Source: Amylibacter sp.
GTDB lineage: Bacteria; Pseudomonadota; Alphaproteobacteria; Rhodobacterales; Rhodobacteraceae
Direction of reading: 5' to 3'
Length of the DNA stretch: 64,000 nucleotides
Assembly: GCA_021775355.1 (NCBI GenBank)
Contig: JAJFHZ010000029.1
Coordinates: forward strand, 62,001 to 126,000
How positions within the stretch are numbered: position 1 is the stretch's first letter; the number at the start of each line of letters is the position of its first letter. Below the pieces are notes generated by a model. It ran no database searches. It saw only the letters and a list, made by a program, of their open reading frames with translations, and had not been told where the DNA came from. Positions 9,577-19,338 of the stretch are shown here, piece after piece. The translations under genes were made by a program, and so were the position numbers.

Positions 9577-9963
9577 ATGATACGCAGCTCTCTTATACTT
9601 CTTTCGATCCTGACCACCTGTTTCAAAGATGAAACCGTATCGGGCCAGACCGACGGCACAGATATATGGGTTCTAAAAACCATGAACGAGATCAGTGTTA
9701 CCCCCTTAGTGACCATCAGCTTCCCCGAAGAGGGCCGCATTGCGGGGCAAGCCCCGTGCAACCGCTATTTTGCCAACCAGACTGTACCGCTGCCCTGGTT
9801 TGAGGTTAAAGAACTGGGATCAACCAAAATGGCCTGCCCGGAACTGGCTATGGAAGGTCGATATTTCGAACTGCTGCAAAAGATGACAACGGCAGAGATC
9901 ACCGGCGACACCTTAATTCTGAAGTCTGATAATGGCCAAACGCTTGTTTATGCACAAAATTAG
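9577..9963 (+). CDS. META-domain protein, possible lipoprotein
   Basis: 128-aa exported protein with a META/HslJ-like domain: CNRYFANQ and STKMACPELAMEGRYFELL match the family's paired-Cys core. The N-terminus MIRSSLILLSILTTC is hydrophobic and ends in a Cys, but the lipobox (LTTC) is imperfect because Thr at -1 is unusual, so lipoprotein status is uncertain. META proteins are mostly linked to heat, motility or stress phenotypes without a defined biochemistry. The ribosome-binding site is weak. The gene is convergent with the next one, overlapping it by four bases. Confidence 0.75.
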   Translation: MIRSSLILLSILTTCFKDETVSGQTDGTDIWVLKTMNEISVTPLVTISFPEEGRIAGQAPCNRYFANQTVPLPWFEVKELGSTKMACPELAMEGRYFELLQKMTTAEITGDTLILKSDNGQTLVYAQN

Positions 9964-10631
9964 CTATCTACAGACATCGCCAGAATACGGCTCATCCGTG
10001 TGTAGCTTTCGCCTGTTTCGTCTTGCCATGCATTAAACGCATCCTGAATTTTACGCTGCGCTATTTTCGATGTTGTCGGTCCATCAACAACACCTGCACG
10101 CGCAAGCGCCGCCCCAACCCCGCGACTTAAAATAAAACTGTCTTTGCCTAAAAACCGCAGTGCATACTGACCCGTAACACCACCCAATCTGGATCCACGT
10201 TTTTTCATCACATCCCATAGGCCGATTAGATCAGACGATGGCCATTCATGAAAAAACTTTGCAGCCGACCCATGCTCCTTTGCCAAATCGGACAAGAATA
10301 TCGCATTGTCACGCACCGATAATATTTTTTTAGCGTGGCGTATAATGGCGGTATTTTTCAGATGTGCATCAAAGTCATCATCAAACATCATCGCATTGCG
10401 CCCAATATCAAACCGGTGGAACGCGGTTTCAAACCCGTCCCATTTCTTTTCCACGACACTCCAGTTAAAACCAGCTTGAAATACCCGTTTTGAAAACTCG
10501 GACAGTATGCGATCATCTGTTAACTGCGAAATATCGGCCTGAAGATTATCATCACCTAAAATGCTTTCCAAAGCCTTAGCTCCACCTTTGCGTTCCTCGG
10601 CTATCCTTTTAATCTCTGCAAAACTTTGCAT
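9960..10631 (-). CDS. Atypical Tag-family (3-methyladenine glycosylase I-like) protein
   Basis: 223-aa helix-hairpin-helix-type protein resembling Tag (COG2818): VFQAGFNWSVVEKKW aligns with the QQAGLSW..LKKR block, and SVRDNAIFLSDLAKEHGS and GQYALRFLGKD follow. Unlike classical Tag it contains no Cys at all, so the zinc site is absent, and the position of the catalytic Glu (E. coli Glu38) is Arg by my alignment. DNA-repair glycosylase activity is therefore doubtful. A canonical tag exists at 44870-45433. It starts directly after recO, and is probably co-transcribed with recO and era. Confidence 0.78.
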   Translation of the reverse strand: MQSFAEIKRIAEERKGGAKALESILGDDNLQADISQLTDDRILSEFSKRVFQAGFNWSVVEKKWDGFETAFHRFDIGRNAMMFDDDFDAHLKNTAIIRHAKKILSVRDNAIFLSDLAKEHGSAAKFFHEWPSSDLIGLWDVMKKRGSRLGGVTGQYALRFLGKDSFILSRGVGAALARAGVVDGPTTSKIAQRKIQDAFNAWQDETGESYTRMSRILAMSVDS

Positions 10632-11369
10632 TTACATTCCTTTCATCATAATTTTGGTCAATACAGCCAAAAATCGCGCGCGCGCGTCCGGTAATGCACG
10701 ATTACCCAGCGCAGTGGCAAGACGGCATTCCAGAAAATGCCCTGTGGTTCTTAGTGCATCCAGTACTTCGGTAGCTTCTTTGGTAGCGGTTTGCGACCGC
10801 AGAAACCTTGGCAAAGGCAACATGCGATCTGCCCAATCAGCCCCCGCAGCACGGCTGACGGCACGTCCCGATTTTGGCGATACATAGATCAAATCCTGTT
10901 GCACACCGGTAGCGGCACAACTGTCCAGGTCAAGCCCATATCCCAGTTCTTCCAGTAACGCGTATTCCCATAACGCATAGTCCGACAACCATGCGCCACC
11001 AGCTGCCATCTGGTCAAACAGGTCTACTGTGGCAATGTATAAACGCGGCAAAGCCATGCGTTCAGGAAATGCGAAGTTGACCAATGCACAAACCGATCCC
11101 ATAGCGGATAGGGCCAGACGATCCGACAGGATTGTCGCCCGCGATTGGGTGGGTTCGATGTTGTAATTGCCCAAATGATCTTCCAGACGCGCGCGCCATT
11201 CAACATCAACCTGTGTGCCGGGTTGCAAAATCGGGGCTAGTTTTCGCCCTGCCCCGCCACGCACTAACCCCGCATGGCGACCGTGTGTTTCGGTCAGCAC
11301 GTCAACAATCGTTGACGTTTCGCCGTGTTTGCGAACCGATATAATTACACCTGTGCCCTGCCATTCCAT
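10632..11369 (-). CDS. recO: DNA repair protein RecO
   Basis: RecO mediates RecA loading and strand annealing in the RecFOR pathway. The N-terminal OB-fold begins MEWQGTGVIISVRKHGETS with the GRHAGLVRGGAGRK segment typical of the family; the helical C-terminal region includes LLEELGYGLDLDSCAATG. 245 aa. It follows DUF1491 by nine bases and abuts the Tag-like gene, at the end of the lepB-rnc-era unit. Confidence 0.93.
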   Translation of the reverse strand: MEWQGTGVIISVRKHGETSTIVDVLTETHGRHAGLVRGGAGRKLAPILQPGTQVDVEWRARLEDHLGNYNIEPTQSRATILSDRLALSAMGSVCALVNFAFPERMALPRLYIATVDLFDQMAAGGAWLSDYALWEYALLEELGYGLDLDSCAATGVQQDLIYVSPKSGRAVSRAAGADWADRMLPLPRFLRSQTATKEATEVLDALRTTGHFLECRLATALGNRALPDARARFLAVLTKIMMKGM

Positions 11370-11378
11370 TCAGGCAGG

Positions 11379-11711
11379 CTAACCGCTTAAACCGTCTTCG
11401 TCGAGCAAATGGCGCCCTTGCCGATCTTCAACTTCAATCACCCATATATCAGGGTCAAATGAACGCTGTTTCATAAGGCTTGTGTCCACATCGCGTTCTG
11501 CACCTTCCGCCAATGTTGCCCACACGCGGTTACCATCCAGATCATAACTTCGATGAAACGCGTGCGCTTGCCCGTCCAACGTATTCAATTTGACAATGAC
11601 AGCCCCTGCCGTTGCATCCCCTTTCGAGGTAATAAACGCAGGAATATTCACCAGTTGTAAACGTCTTAGATATGCACTGACCCACAGATCACTGGTCAGG
11701 CGCGGGGTCAT
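11379..11711 (-). CDS. DUF1491 family protein
   Basis: 110-aa soluble protein of unknown function, recognised as DUF1491 by SDLWVSAYLRRLQ near the N-terminus and the C-terminal DPDIWVIEVEDRQGRHLL. The family is essentially alphaproteobacterial. The start ATG overlaps the era stop by four bases (ATGA), so it is coupled to Era and RecO expression. No catalytic motif is visible. Confidence 0.85.
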   Translation of the reverse strand: MTPRLTSDLWVSAYLRRLQLVNIPAFITSKGDATAGAVIVKLNTLDGQAHAFHRSYDLDGNRVWATLAEGAERDVDTSLMKQRSFDPDIWVIEVEDRQGRHLLDEDGLSG

Positions 11712-12622
11712 TTTTTCGTGTCTGAAAAGTCCAGACCCATTTCCGTAAAGCGTTCCGCTTCATTTTCCCACTTGGGGCGAACCTTGACCTGAATGAATAA
11801 ATGCACTTCCGCGCCAACAAGGTTTTTCAGCTCTGTACGTGCGGCGATACTGACCGCTTTGATCGTCTGCCCCTTTGGACCAAGTGCGATACCCTTGTGA
11901 CGTTCACGGATCACATAAACCACCTGATCAATCCGTATCGACCCATCTTTTTTCTGCTCCCACCCCGTGGTTTCCACGGTCAGGAAATATGGCAGTTCCT
12001 GATGCAGGCGCAGCATCAGTTTCTCGCGGGTAGTTTCAGCCGCAATCATGCGCATCGGTACATCCGCGATTTGATCTTCGGGATATAACCACGGGCCCTT
12101 GGGCATATTGGCGGCAAAATAGGCCCGTAGTTCTTTCACACCAAAACCCTTTTCGGCGGAAATCATAAAGGTTTCGTCGAAATCGAACATCTCATTGATT
12201 GTTTTCGTCAGGGCCAACAATTTTTCAGACTTGACCATGTCAATTTTATTGATCGCCAGAACGATTTTTTGTTTGGATCGAAGTCGTTTACTTAAGCCCT
12301 CTAAAATCATCTCGACACCTTTGGTGATACCGCGATGCGCTTCGATCAAAAGCACAACAACATCACCATCACTAGCCCCGGACCACGCGGCCGCAACCAT
12401 TGCCTTGTCCAGATTTCGTCTGGTTTGAAACAGGCCCGGTGTGTCGACAAAAATCAACTGCGCATTATCTTCTATCGCAATGCCGCGAATACGCGCACGC
12501 GTCGTTTGCACCTTGTGCGTTACAATCGAAACCTTGGCCCCGACCATGTAATTCATCAATGTCGACTTGCCCGCATTGGGCTCCCCGATCAGGGCAACAT
12601 ATCCACATTTCGTATCGCTCAT
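11708..12622 (-). CDS. era: GTPase Era
   Basis: Ribosome-assembly GTPase acting on the 16S rRNA 3' end. G1 GEPNAGKS at residues 13-20, G3 DTPGLF, G4 NKID, then the C-terminal KH domain with [16 protein letters not shown]. 304 aa. Its start overlaps the rnc stop and its stop overlaps DUF1491 (both ATGA), so rnc-era-DUF1491 form a coupled set. Confidence 0.97.
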   Translation of the reverse strand: MSDTKCGYVALIGEPNAGKSTLMNYMVGAKVSIVTHKVQTTRARIRGIAIEDNAQLIFVDTPGLFQTRRNLDKAMVAAAWSGASDGDVVVLLIEAHRGITKGVEMILEGLSKRLRSKQKIVLAINKIDMVKSEKLLALTKTINEMFDFDETFMISAEKGFGVKELRAYFAANMPKGPWLYPEDQIADVPMRMIAAETTREKLMLRLHQELPYFLTVETTGWEQKKDGSIRIDQVVYVIRERHKGIALGPKGQTIKAVSIAARTELKNLVGAEVHLFIQVKVRPKWENEAERFTEMGLDFSDTKK

Positions 12623-13299
12623 GGATCCACCTGTTCCAGTAATTTGGCCGCGGCCATTTGTTGTGCTTGCCGTTTGGATGGCGCATTGGCTGTAGCAGAT
12701 AGCCCATTCGACAGTTGCGCTTCAATCTCAAAGACAGGTGCATGATCGGGACCGGCACGCCCTATTTCAACATATTTGGGCGGTAGCATTTTGTGGCCCT
12801 GCGCCCATTCTTGCAAAGTTGTTTTTGGGTCCCGCGCATCATCTTCTGCCGTGTTGATCCGTTCACCCCATAAGCGCATGATCAGATTTTCAACCGTATC
12901 AAATCCTGCATCCAGATAGACGGCGGCAATTACAGCTTCCATCGCATCGCCCAAGATCGCTATTTTTTTACGCCCGCCTGACAGCATTTCCGAACGGCCC
13001 AGCTTCAACGCAGCCCCCAGATCAATCTGCATCGCGACATCGGCACAGGCTTCTTTACGCACCAACGCATTGAAACGCGGGGCTAATATACCTTCGGAAG
13101 CGTCTTTGTCTTTTTCCAATAAAGCTTGTGCGATCACCAATGCCAAAACACGGTCGCCCAAAAATTCCAATCGCTGGTTGTCTGCGCGTGTGGCTGAACT
13201 TAACGATGAGTGTGTCGTAGCTTCAATCAACAGTTCAGGTTGGGCAAATTGATGGCCCAATCTTGTGCATAAATCTTTCAGTTCGCTTGCTAGTTTCAC
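12619..13299 (-). CDS. rnc: Ribonuclease III
   Basis: Double-strand-specific endoribonuclease for rRNA and mRNA processing. The catalytic signature [12 protein letters not shown] lies at residues 41-52, a second acidic cluster is [14 protein letters not shown], and a C-terminal dsRNA-binding domain starts at about residue 155 ([12 protein letters not shown] to the [13 protein letters not shown] helix). 226 aa. GTG start overlapping the lepB stop (GTGA). Confidence 0.97.
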   Translation of the reverse strand: MKLASELKDLCTRLGHQFAQPELLIEATTHSSLSSATRADNQRLEFLGDRVLALVIAQALLEKDKDASEGILAPRFNALVRKEACADVAMQIDLGAALKLGRSEMLSGGRKKIAILGDAMEAVIAAVYLDAGFDTVENLIMRLWGERINTAEDDARDPKTTLQEWAQGHKMLPPKYVEIGRAGPDHAPVFEIEAQLSNGLSATANAPSKRQAQQMAAAKLLEQVDP

Positions 13300-14078
13300 T
13301 CAAGCCCCTTGAAAAAACGGTCTGAACGCCATGTCCAAAATGCCAGCATTGATTTACCGGCCGATGAAAATATTACCCGGTCAGCACGACCAACCAAATT
13401 TTCAAACGGCACATAACCCACACCGCCTACACTGCGTGGGTAACGGCTATCTTGGGAATTATCACGGTTATCCCCCATAAAAAAGTAATGTTCCGCAGGA
13501 ACCGTATAGATACCCGTTTCATCCTTAATGTCTTCGCCGATGTTCAGTACCGCGTGTTCTACACCGTTTGGCAACGTTTCTTTGTACAGTTCTTTTTCAC
13601 AAGTCCCGCCATTCAGTGCGACAGGGCTATTGCTGCACCGTGGCGTTCCCCGCATCGGGCCTTGTAGTTCTTTTAGTTCGGTAAATGTCCCAATCCGTTC
13701 CAATGGTACAGCCACATCATTGATATAAACCTGCCCCGCTTTCATCTGAATACGATCCCCTGGCAAGCCGATAAGGCGTTTGATATAATCAACATTGGAA
13801 ACGGGGTGTTTAAATACAACAATGTCACCACGTTCAGGTTCGGATGCTAAAATCCGCCCCGGAAACGGGCACATGGAAAACGGACATGAATGTTGGGAAT
13901 ACCCATACGCCATTTTATTAACAAACATGAAATCACCGACCAAAAGCGTTGATTTCATTGATCCTGACGGAATCCAGAACGGTTGGAAAAACAGGGTCCG
14001 AATAACACCTGCAATCAGCAGAGCATAAACAATTGTCTTAATCGTTTCGCCAATACCATCTGCCTTTTTATCTGCCAT
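13296..14078 (-). CDS. lepB: Signal peptidase I
   Basis: Inner-membrane protease that removes signal peptides. One N-terminal membrane segment (about residues 13-32) is followed by catalytic Ser40 in [11 protein letters not shown] and Lys100 in [12 protein letters not shown]; the C-terminal signature [12 protein letters not shown] is present. 260 aa, with the Cys-containing insert [10 protein letters not shown] near residue 65. Upstream is acpS with a 52-base gap; downstream is rnc. Confidence 0.96.
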   Translation of the reverse strand: MADKKADGIGETIKTIVYALLIAGVIRTLFFQPFWIPSGSMKSTLLVGDFMFVNKMAYGYSQHSCPFSMCPFPGRILASEPERGDIVVFKHPVSNVDYIKRLIGLPGDRIQMKAGQVYINDVAVPLERIGTFTELKELQGPMRGTPRCSNSPVALNGGTCEKELYKETLPNGVEHAVLNIGEDIKDETGIYTVPAEHYFFMGDNRDNSQDSRYPRSVGGVGYVPFENLVGRADRVIFSSAGKSMLAFWTWRSDRFFKGLE

Positions 14079-14130
14079 TATTCGTATTCCTTTAAGCTTG
14101 ACCGCTACATGGCGTGTGCTTGCGCGTTAG

Positions 14131-14532
14131 TCAAGCAATGGGATGCGCTTCAATCACAACAAAGGCCTGCGCCCATGGGTGATCATCAGTCAAAGTTACG
14201 TAAACAAAGGCTTGATGGTCTTTCGGTGTCAGTTTTTTCAGGCGTTCAGCAGCCCATCCGGTCAGTTCCATTGTCGGTTGGCCAGTACGCATGTTCTTGA
14301 CCCCCATATCTTTCCAAGAAATGCCCATTGCAAGCCCTGTACCCAGTGCTTTAGAGCAAGCTTCTTTAGCCGCCCAACGTTTGGCATAAGTTCCCGCCAC
14401 ATCTTTACGGCGTTCAGATTTAGTCTGTTCTATCTTGGTGAAAACACGGTTCTTGAAACGTTCACCAAAGCGATCCAGTGTGCCTTGGATACGTTCTATA
14501 TTTGCCAAGTCCGTGCCGATACCGATGATCAT
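14131..14532 (-). CDS. acpS: Holo-[acyl-carrier-protein] synthase
   Basis: Transfers 4'-phosphopantetheine from CoA to apo-ACP for fatty acid synthesis. Magnesium ligands Asp8 ([12 protein letters not shown]) and Glu57 ([15 protein letters not shown]) are in place. 133 aa. It follows pdxJ by 16 bases; the pdxJ-acpS-lepB order is conserved in alphaproteobacteria. Confidence 0.96.
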   Translation of the reverse strand: MIIGIGTDLANIERIQGTLDRFGERFKNRVFTKIEQTKSERRKDVAGTYAKRWAAKEACSKALGTGLAMGISWKDMGVKNMRTGQPTMELTGWAAERLKKLTPKDHQAFVYVTLTDDHPWAQAFVVIEAHPIA

Positions 14533-14548
14533 GAGTAGATGGCCTCAC

Positions 14549-15301
14549 TCACAACCGTGCCTCATCCATCAGCCTGCGCATCTTAGCAATTGCATTTTCC
14601 AAACCGTCAAAGATCGCCTCACCGATCAGGAAATGCCCGATGTTCAGTTCCATCACTTCAGGAAAAGCAGCAATGGGTTTGACCGTATCATAGGTAATCC
14701 CGTGGCCCGCATGAACTTCTAAACCTAGCCCGTGCGCAAAGCCGGACATTTCACGCAATTTCTCAAGTTCCACATCGCTTGTATCAAAACGACCTTCACT
14801 AAAAGCATCACAATAAGGCCCGACATGCAGCTCGATAATGTCAGCCCCAATACGGTGGGCCGCTTCAATCTGCTTCATTTCTGCGGCAATAAAGATCGAC
14901 ACCCGGCAGCCTGCATCACGCAAGGGTGCAATAAAATGGGCCAGCTTGTTTTCTTCACGCGCCACTTCCAAACCGCCTTCGGTGGTGCGTTCTTCGCGTT
15001 TTTCAGGCACAATACAAACCGCATGGGGTTTGTGACGCAATGCAATTTCTTGCATTTCGGCAGTGGCGGCCATTTCAAAATTCAACGGTACAGACAGCTC
15101 ATCCATCAAGGCTTCTATATCGGGATCGGTAATATGACGACGGTCTTCGCGCAGATGCGCCGTAATGCCGTCGGCACCAGCTTTTTCAGCCAGCAATGCA
15201 GCCCGCAAAGGATCGGGATACGCCCCTCCGCGTGCATTACGCACGGTTGCAACATGGTCGATATTCACACCAAGGCGCAGTTTATTTTGGTTGTTTGTCA
15301 T
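14549..15301 (-). CDS. pdxJ: Pyridoxine 5'-phosphate synthase
   Basis: Condenses 1-deoxyxylulose 5-phosphate with 3-amino-2-oxopropyl phosphate to pyridoxine 5'-phosphate in the DXP-dependent B6 pathway. The N-terminus LRLGVNIDHVATVRNARGG and the HAGHGITYDTV phosphate-binding region are diagnostic. 250 aa TIM barrel. First gene of the pdxJ-acpS-lepB-rnc-era run, with a 45-base gap from DUF2062. Confidence 0.97.
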   Translation of the reverse strand: MTNNQNKLRLGVNIDHVATVRNARGGAYPDPLRAALLAEKAGADGITAHLREDRRHITDPDIEALMDELSVPLNFEMAATAEMQEIALRHKPHAVCIVPEKREERTTEGGLEVAREENKLAHFIAPLRDAGCRVSIFIAAEMKQIEAAHRIGADIIELHVGPYCDAFSEGRFDTSDVELEKLREMSGFAHGLGLEVHAGHGITYDTVKPIAAFPEVMELNIGHFLIGEAIFDGLENAIAKMRRLMDEARL

Positions 15302-15346
15302 ATCTTTTCAAAGCCTTTTTACAAACGATCTAAAACTACCGTGTGT

Positions 15347-15979
15347 TTATAGTTCTTTATTTTCCGCCAATTTACGCGCACGGCGTTCTGCCAACCTCAG
15401 CCTACGCAGTTTTTGGTATCTGGCAATAAGAGGTTTTGAAAAAACATAAAAAATACCCGCCGTAACTATTCCCGGAATGATCCCACCAACAAGATAGGGT
15501 AGGAAGACTTCCTGAGCAAAATCCAAAAGACCATCCCATGAGCTTTTTTCATATCCGAATATGGATCTTATATTGGACCAAAGGATACCAAACGCGTCTT
15601 GAAAACCATCATGAATTTTACTCCAGACAGTTTCTTCGTGGCCCACCCCCAGAATTCTTACCCCCAACTGATAGCTGGTTGCCGCAATGACCGGAAACGT
15701 AATCGGGTTGCCGACAAACGTTCCCAACAATGCAGCAAAGACATTTCCGCGAAAAAGCAAAGCCAACAGCCAAGCCGCTAAAAAATGCAGCCCGAAAAGC
15801 GGTGTGAAAGTCACGAACACACCACACGCAATACCCATTGCAATTTTATGCGGTGTATCAGGCAGGCGTTTTACGCGGTGGCCAAGATAATCCATTCCAC
15901 GCCGCCAGCCTTTGCGCGGGTACAGAAATTCTACAATCCATTGCCAGTAGGTCTGTTTATTCTTGCGCTTGAATACCAC
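15347..15979 (-). CDS. DUF2062 membrane protein
   Basis: 210-aa protein with DUF2062: MGIACGVFVTFTPLFGLHF and the glycine/proline-rich VGNPITFPVIAA motif between hydrophobic segments, plus a further C-terminal membrane segment (VGGIIPGIVTAGIFYVF). Function unknown. GTG start two bases after the rel stop, so expression is likely coupled to the (p)ppGpp enzyme. The C-terminus is strongly basic. Confidence 0.85.
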   Translation of the reverse strand: MVFKRKNKQTYWQWIVEFLYPRKGWRRGMDYLGHRVKRLPDTPHKIAMGIACGVFVTFTPLFGLHFLAAWLLALLFRGNVFAALLGTFVGNPITFPVIAATSYQLGVRILGVGHEETVWSKIHDGFQDAFGILWSNIRSIFGYEKSSWDGLLDFAQEVFLPYLVGGIIPGIVTAGIFYVFSKPLIARYQKLRRLRLAERRARKLAENKEL

Positions 15980-15981
15980 GC

Positions 15982-18147
15982 TTATGTCACTCCGTTTGCG
16001 CCTTTTTGCGGTTCTGCTTGCGTGCCGTGTAGGCGTTGACGTGTTCGTTTCACGTGCGCCACATCCGAATCAGCTTCGACCGCAGTGATTACATGATGCA
16101 GGTGTTCCACATCACGCACCTGAATTTCAATCGTCATTCGATAAAAGTCGGATTTTCGTTCGGTAAATTGTAAATCTGCAATATTGGCATTTTGCTCGCC
16201 AATCAAGGTGCATATGCGGCCAAGAACACCGGCATCATTTGCCATCGTCACTTCGATAGTCACATTGTTGTTTGGATCATTGCGCCCTTGGGTCCAACGC
16301 AAATCAATCCATCGGCTTGACTGGTCTTCATACTCGGCAAGTTTTTCACAATGGATCGTGTGGAATACCACACCTTTGCCCCGAGTGGCGATGCCGACGA
16401 TACGCTCGCCCGGCAAAGGTTGGCAACACTGCCCCGGTTGCGCATATTGCCCAGGGTTCAACCCCAAAATTTCCGCAGCAGGCAAATCCGTTTCAGGTTT
16501 GCCGTTTGTTAAAAGTTCCGGATACAACGCACCGACCAGATCAGCCCCCGTCATTTCGGCACTGCCCAAACGGGCCAACAGGGCCTCTTTGTTCTTAAGT
16601 CCCAGTTTTTTTGAAGCCGTCGTCAAAGCTTTATCAGTGGATTTTTTGCCCACATGTTCCAATGCCACCCGCGCCAATTCTGTGCCGAGCCGCACATAAC
16701 CTTCGCGATGTTCTTCACGCAAAGCCCGCCGAATTGCAGATTTCGCACGTCCCGTCACCGCAATATCGATCCAGCTGGATTGCGGTCGCTGACCTTCAGC
16801 GGTGGTAACGTCTATCGATTGACCATTGCGCAAGCGCGTCCAAAGCGGCACCCGTCTGCCATCCACCTTTGCCCCGACGCAAGCCGCCCCGATACGGGTG
16901 TGGATCGCATAAGCAAAATCAATCGGCGTCGCCCCGCGCGGCAACTGAATCACGTCACCCTTCGGCGTAAAACAGAATACCTGATCGGCAAACATGTCCA
17001 GTTTCACATGTTCCAGAAATTCTTCATGGTCTTGATCATCGGAATTACCGAAGCGTTCCGTCAGTGACGCCAGCCACGCAAATGGATCGACCGCAAACGG
17101 GTTTTCCACCCTATGTCCGTCTTTATACGACCAGTGTGCCGCCACACCTGTCTCGGCAACATCGTGCATTTGGCCTGTGCGGATTTGAATTTCCACCCGT
17201 TTGCCATCACGCCCCGAAACCGTGGTGTGAACTGAACGATAACCATTTGATTTCGGTTGGCTCAAGTAATCTTTGAAGCGTCCCGGAACGGCCGTCCAGC
17301 GTTTATGGACAGCGCCCAGCGCCTTGTAGATGTCTTCTTCTTCGTTGGTAAGAATACGAAAAGCGTAAATATCACTGAGGCGCGAAAAGCCTTCACCTTT
17401 TTCCTGCATTTTACGCCAAACCGAGTAGGGTTTTTTCTCGCGCCCGACCACTTCGGCTTCAATACCCGCCTTTTGCAACACATCGCGAATATCTTGTGTA
17501 ATCTTCGGAATGACATCTTCGGTTTGGCTGCGCAAAGTCAAAAAGCGGCGCAAGATAGAATTGCGACCTTCGGGGTTCAGAACCCGAAATGACAGATCTT
17601 CCAGTTCATCACGCATCCACTGCATACCCATACGGCCCGCAAGTGGCGCATAAATATCCATGGTTTCACGGGCCTTTTGCAATTGTTTTTCCGGGCGCAT
17701 ATGCTTGATCGTGCGCATATTGTGCAACCGATCCCCCAGTTTGACCAAAATCACCCGCACGTCTTTGGACATCGCCAACAACAGCTTGCGCACGTTTTCG
17801 GCCTGCTTTGCATCATTTGATGATAATTCCAGATTTGTCAGTTTGGTGACACCGTCAACCAGCTGTGCCACTTCAACCCCGAATTTCTTTGCAACCTCTT
17901 TATAAGTCGCTTCAGTATCTTCAATCACATCGTGTAAAAGCGCGGTTACGATCGTGGAATCGTCCAAATTTTGCTGCGCAAGTAAAGCGGCCACTTCAAT
18001 CGGGTGGGTAAAATACGGATCACCTGAATGCCGTGTCTGGCCGCCATGCATTAATTTGCCATACTCATACGCATCCGTAATAAGTTTGGCATTGCTACTC
18101 GGGTTGTAAGTGCGGACGTGATCTACAAGTTTCTCAACGGGGATCAT
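15982..18147 (-). CDS. Bifunctional (p)ppGpp synthetase/hydrolase (RelA/SpoT)
   Basis: Single long Rel/Spo homologue of alphaproteobacteria, 721 aa. The hydrolase HD domain has His48, His72 and Asp73 intact (LLHDVIEDT), so hydrolysis should be active. The synthetase region has GYRSVHTTV and VEIQIRTGQMHD. TGS (about 390-450) and C-terminal ACT domain (about 640-710) follow. It controls the stringent response; often called relA, rsh or spoT. It is followed closely by DUF2062 and preceded by rpoZ, the RNA polymerase subunit that contributes to a ppGpp site in E. coli. Confidence 0.96.
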   Translation of the reverse strand: MIPVEKLVDHVRTYNPSSNAKLITDAYEYGKLMHGGQTRHSGDPYFTHPIEVAALLAQQNLDDSTIVTALLHDVIEDTEATYKEVAKKFGVEVAQLVDGVTKLTNLELSSNDAKQAENVRKLLLAMSKDVRVILVKLGDRLHNMRTIKHMRPEKQLQKARETMDIYAPLAGRMGMQWMRDELEDLSFRVLNPEGRNSILRRFLTLRSQTEDVIPKITQDIRDVLQKAGIEAEVVGREKKPYSVWRKMQEKGEGFSRLSDIYAFRILTNEEEDIYKALGAVHKRWTAVPGRFKDYLSQPKSNGYRSVHTTVSGRDGKRVEIQIRTGQMHDVAETGVAAHWSYKDGHRVENPFAVDPFAWLASLTERFGNSDDQDHEEFLEHVKLDMFADQVFCFTPKGDVIQLPRGATPIDFAYAIHTRIGAACVGAKVDGRRVPLWTRLRNGQSIDVTTAEGQRPQSSWIDIAVTGRAKSAIRRALREEHREGYVRLGTELARVALEHVGKKSTDKALTTASKKLGLKNKEALLARLGSAEMTGADLVGALYPELLTNGKPETDLPAAEILGLNPGQYAQPGQCCQPLPGERIVGIATRGKGVVFHTIHCEKLAEYEDQSSRWIDLRWTQGRNDPNNNVTIEVTMANDAGVLGRICTLIGEQNANIADLQFTERKSDFYRMTIEIQVRDVEHLHHVITAVEADSDVAHVKRTRQRLHGTQAEPQKGANGVT

Positions 18148-18202
18148 TTCGGCTGCTCCTTATCTGGGCGCCGTGCCAGAGTTACCTCTGGCCCACGTGT
18201 CC

Positions 18203-18553
18203 TTATTTCATTTCTTGGGCTTCCATCAAAGCGCGCAGCAGATTTTCCTCTGACATATCATCGTCAGCTTTATCCGGCTCTTCGCCCATCAAAAGTGCCA
18301 TTTGATCTTCTTCCGGTTCATCCACCTCAATTTGAGTCTGATAGCTTTCTATTGCAGCTTCCAACAAATAATCCGCAGTCATGGTTTCTTCGGCAATTTC
18401 ACGAAGAGCAACAACAGGGTTTTTATCGTTGTCACGCGGCACGGTAATTTCTGCCCCGGTGGACAATTCACGCGCACGGTGTGCGGCCAGCAAAACCAGA
18501 TCAAAATGGTTTGCTACTTTATCTACGCAATCTTCAACTGTGACACGCGCCAT
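18203..18553 (-). CDS. rpoZ: RNA polymerase omega subunit
   Basis: [20 protein letters not shown] and [11 protein letters not shown] identify omega, which helps assemble RNA polymerase. 116 aa, with the acidic C-terminal extension usual in alphaproteobacteria. It lies 55 bases upstream of rel, the standard pairing. Confidence 0.97.
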   Translation of the reverse strand: MARVTVEDCVDKVANHFDLVLLAAHRARELSTGAEITVPRDNDKNPVVALREIAEETMTADYLLEAAIESYQTQIEVDEPEEDQMALLMGEEPDKADDDMSEENLLRALMEAQEMK

Positions 18554-18634
18554 AAGGAAACTCCGGTAAATAGTCTGAATGAAACGGCTACCTACGCCTT
18601 TTCCCTGATAATGGCAAGGGTAATAGATGCAGAT

Positions 18635-19231
18635 TTACCCATCTGAAATCTGCACAATTTTTTGTAATTCCTGCGGGTCAATATTCCCGATAAGCGTATC
18701 AATACCCTCGTCTGTCACAGGATGTACCCAGTCAGGCGCAACCGCCTGCAACGGTATTAAAACAAAACCGCGATCCTGAATACGCGGGTGGGGTAAAATC
18801 AAACCCTCCGGCCATGTGGTTTTTTGCAATTCCAGTGGCATTTCACGCCAATGGCGATAGGTTTCCAAGGATGGAAGGATATGCCCGTCATAATCCAGTA
18901 AATCGATGTCGATGATCCGCGGACCCCAACGCTGATCGCGTGTACGTCCCAACCGGTTTTCCACAACATGTATTGCTGCCAACAGTTCATTCGGGCTTAA
19001 ACTTGTTTTAGCTTTTATGACCGAATTCACATAATCAGGTCCGTTGCCGGCCGGAAATGAAGGTGTTTGATAAAACGGGCTATACTCAACTTTTGTTAAG
19101 TATTTCTTATGCAATAAAGTATATGATAAGTAAATTATATCAAAAACATGTCCAAATTGTCCACATTCATTGGCCCCAAAGGCCAAATAGACTGTCTTTT
19201 GGTTAGTTCTGTCATTTTTAGCTTGTAGCAT
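18635..19231 (-). CDS. folK: HPPK, folate pathway pyrophosphokinase
   Basis: 6-hydroxymethyl-7,8-dihydropterin pyrophosphokinase. LAFGAN near the N-terminus, YVNSVIKAKTSLSP, and the metal-binding RWGPRIIDIDLLDYD (Asp108, Asp110) are all present. 198 aa. The upstream coding portion and 5' region (about 19080-19340) are more AT-rich than neighbours. Divergent from the NYN gene. Confidence 0.95.
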   Translation of the reverse strand: MLQAKNDRTNQKTVYLAFGANECGQFGHVFDIIYLSYTLLHKKYLTKVEYSPFYQTPSFPAGNGPDYVNSVIKAKTSLSPNELLAAIHVVENRLGRTRDQRWGPRIIDIDLLDYDGHILPSLETYRHWREMPLELQKTTWPEGLILPHPRIQDRGFVLIPLQAVAPDWVHPVTDEGIDTLIGNIDPQELQKIVQISDG

Positions 19232-19338
19232 GTACTATTAGCCCTATGGTCACATCGTTCGCCCTTAGGCACACGCAAATAACCATGCCTGCTCGGTTGA
19301 ATGAAGGTACAAAATATAATTTAAAAAGGGAAACTTTA

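Noticed and set aside
19246..19338. N-terminal extension of the NYN gene
   Set aside because: Lies in the promoter gap to folK; family start and ribosome-binding site are at 19339.
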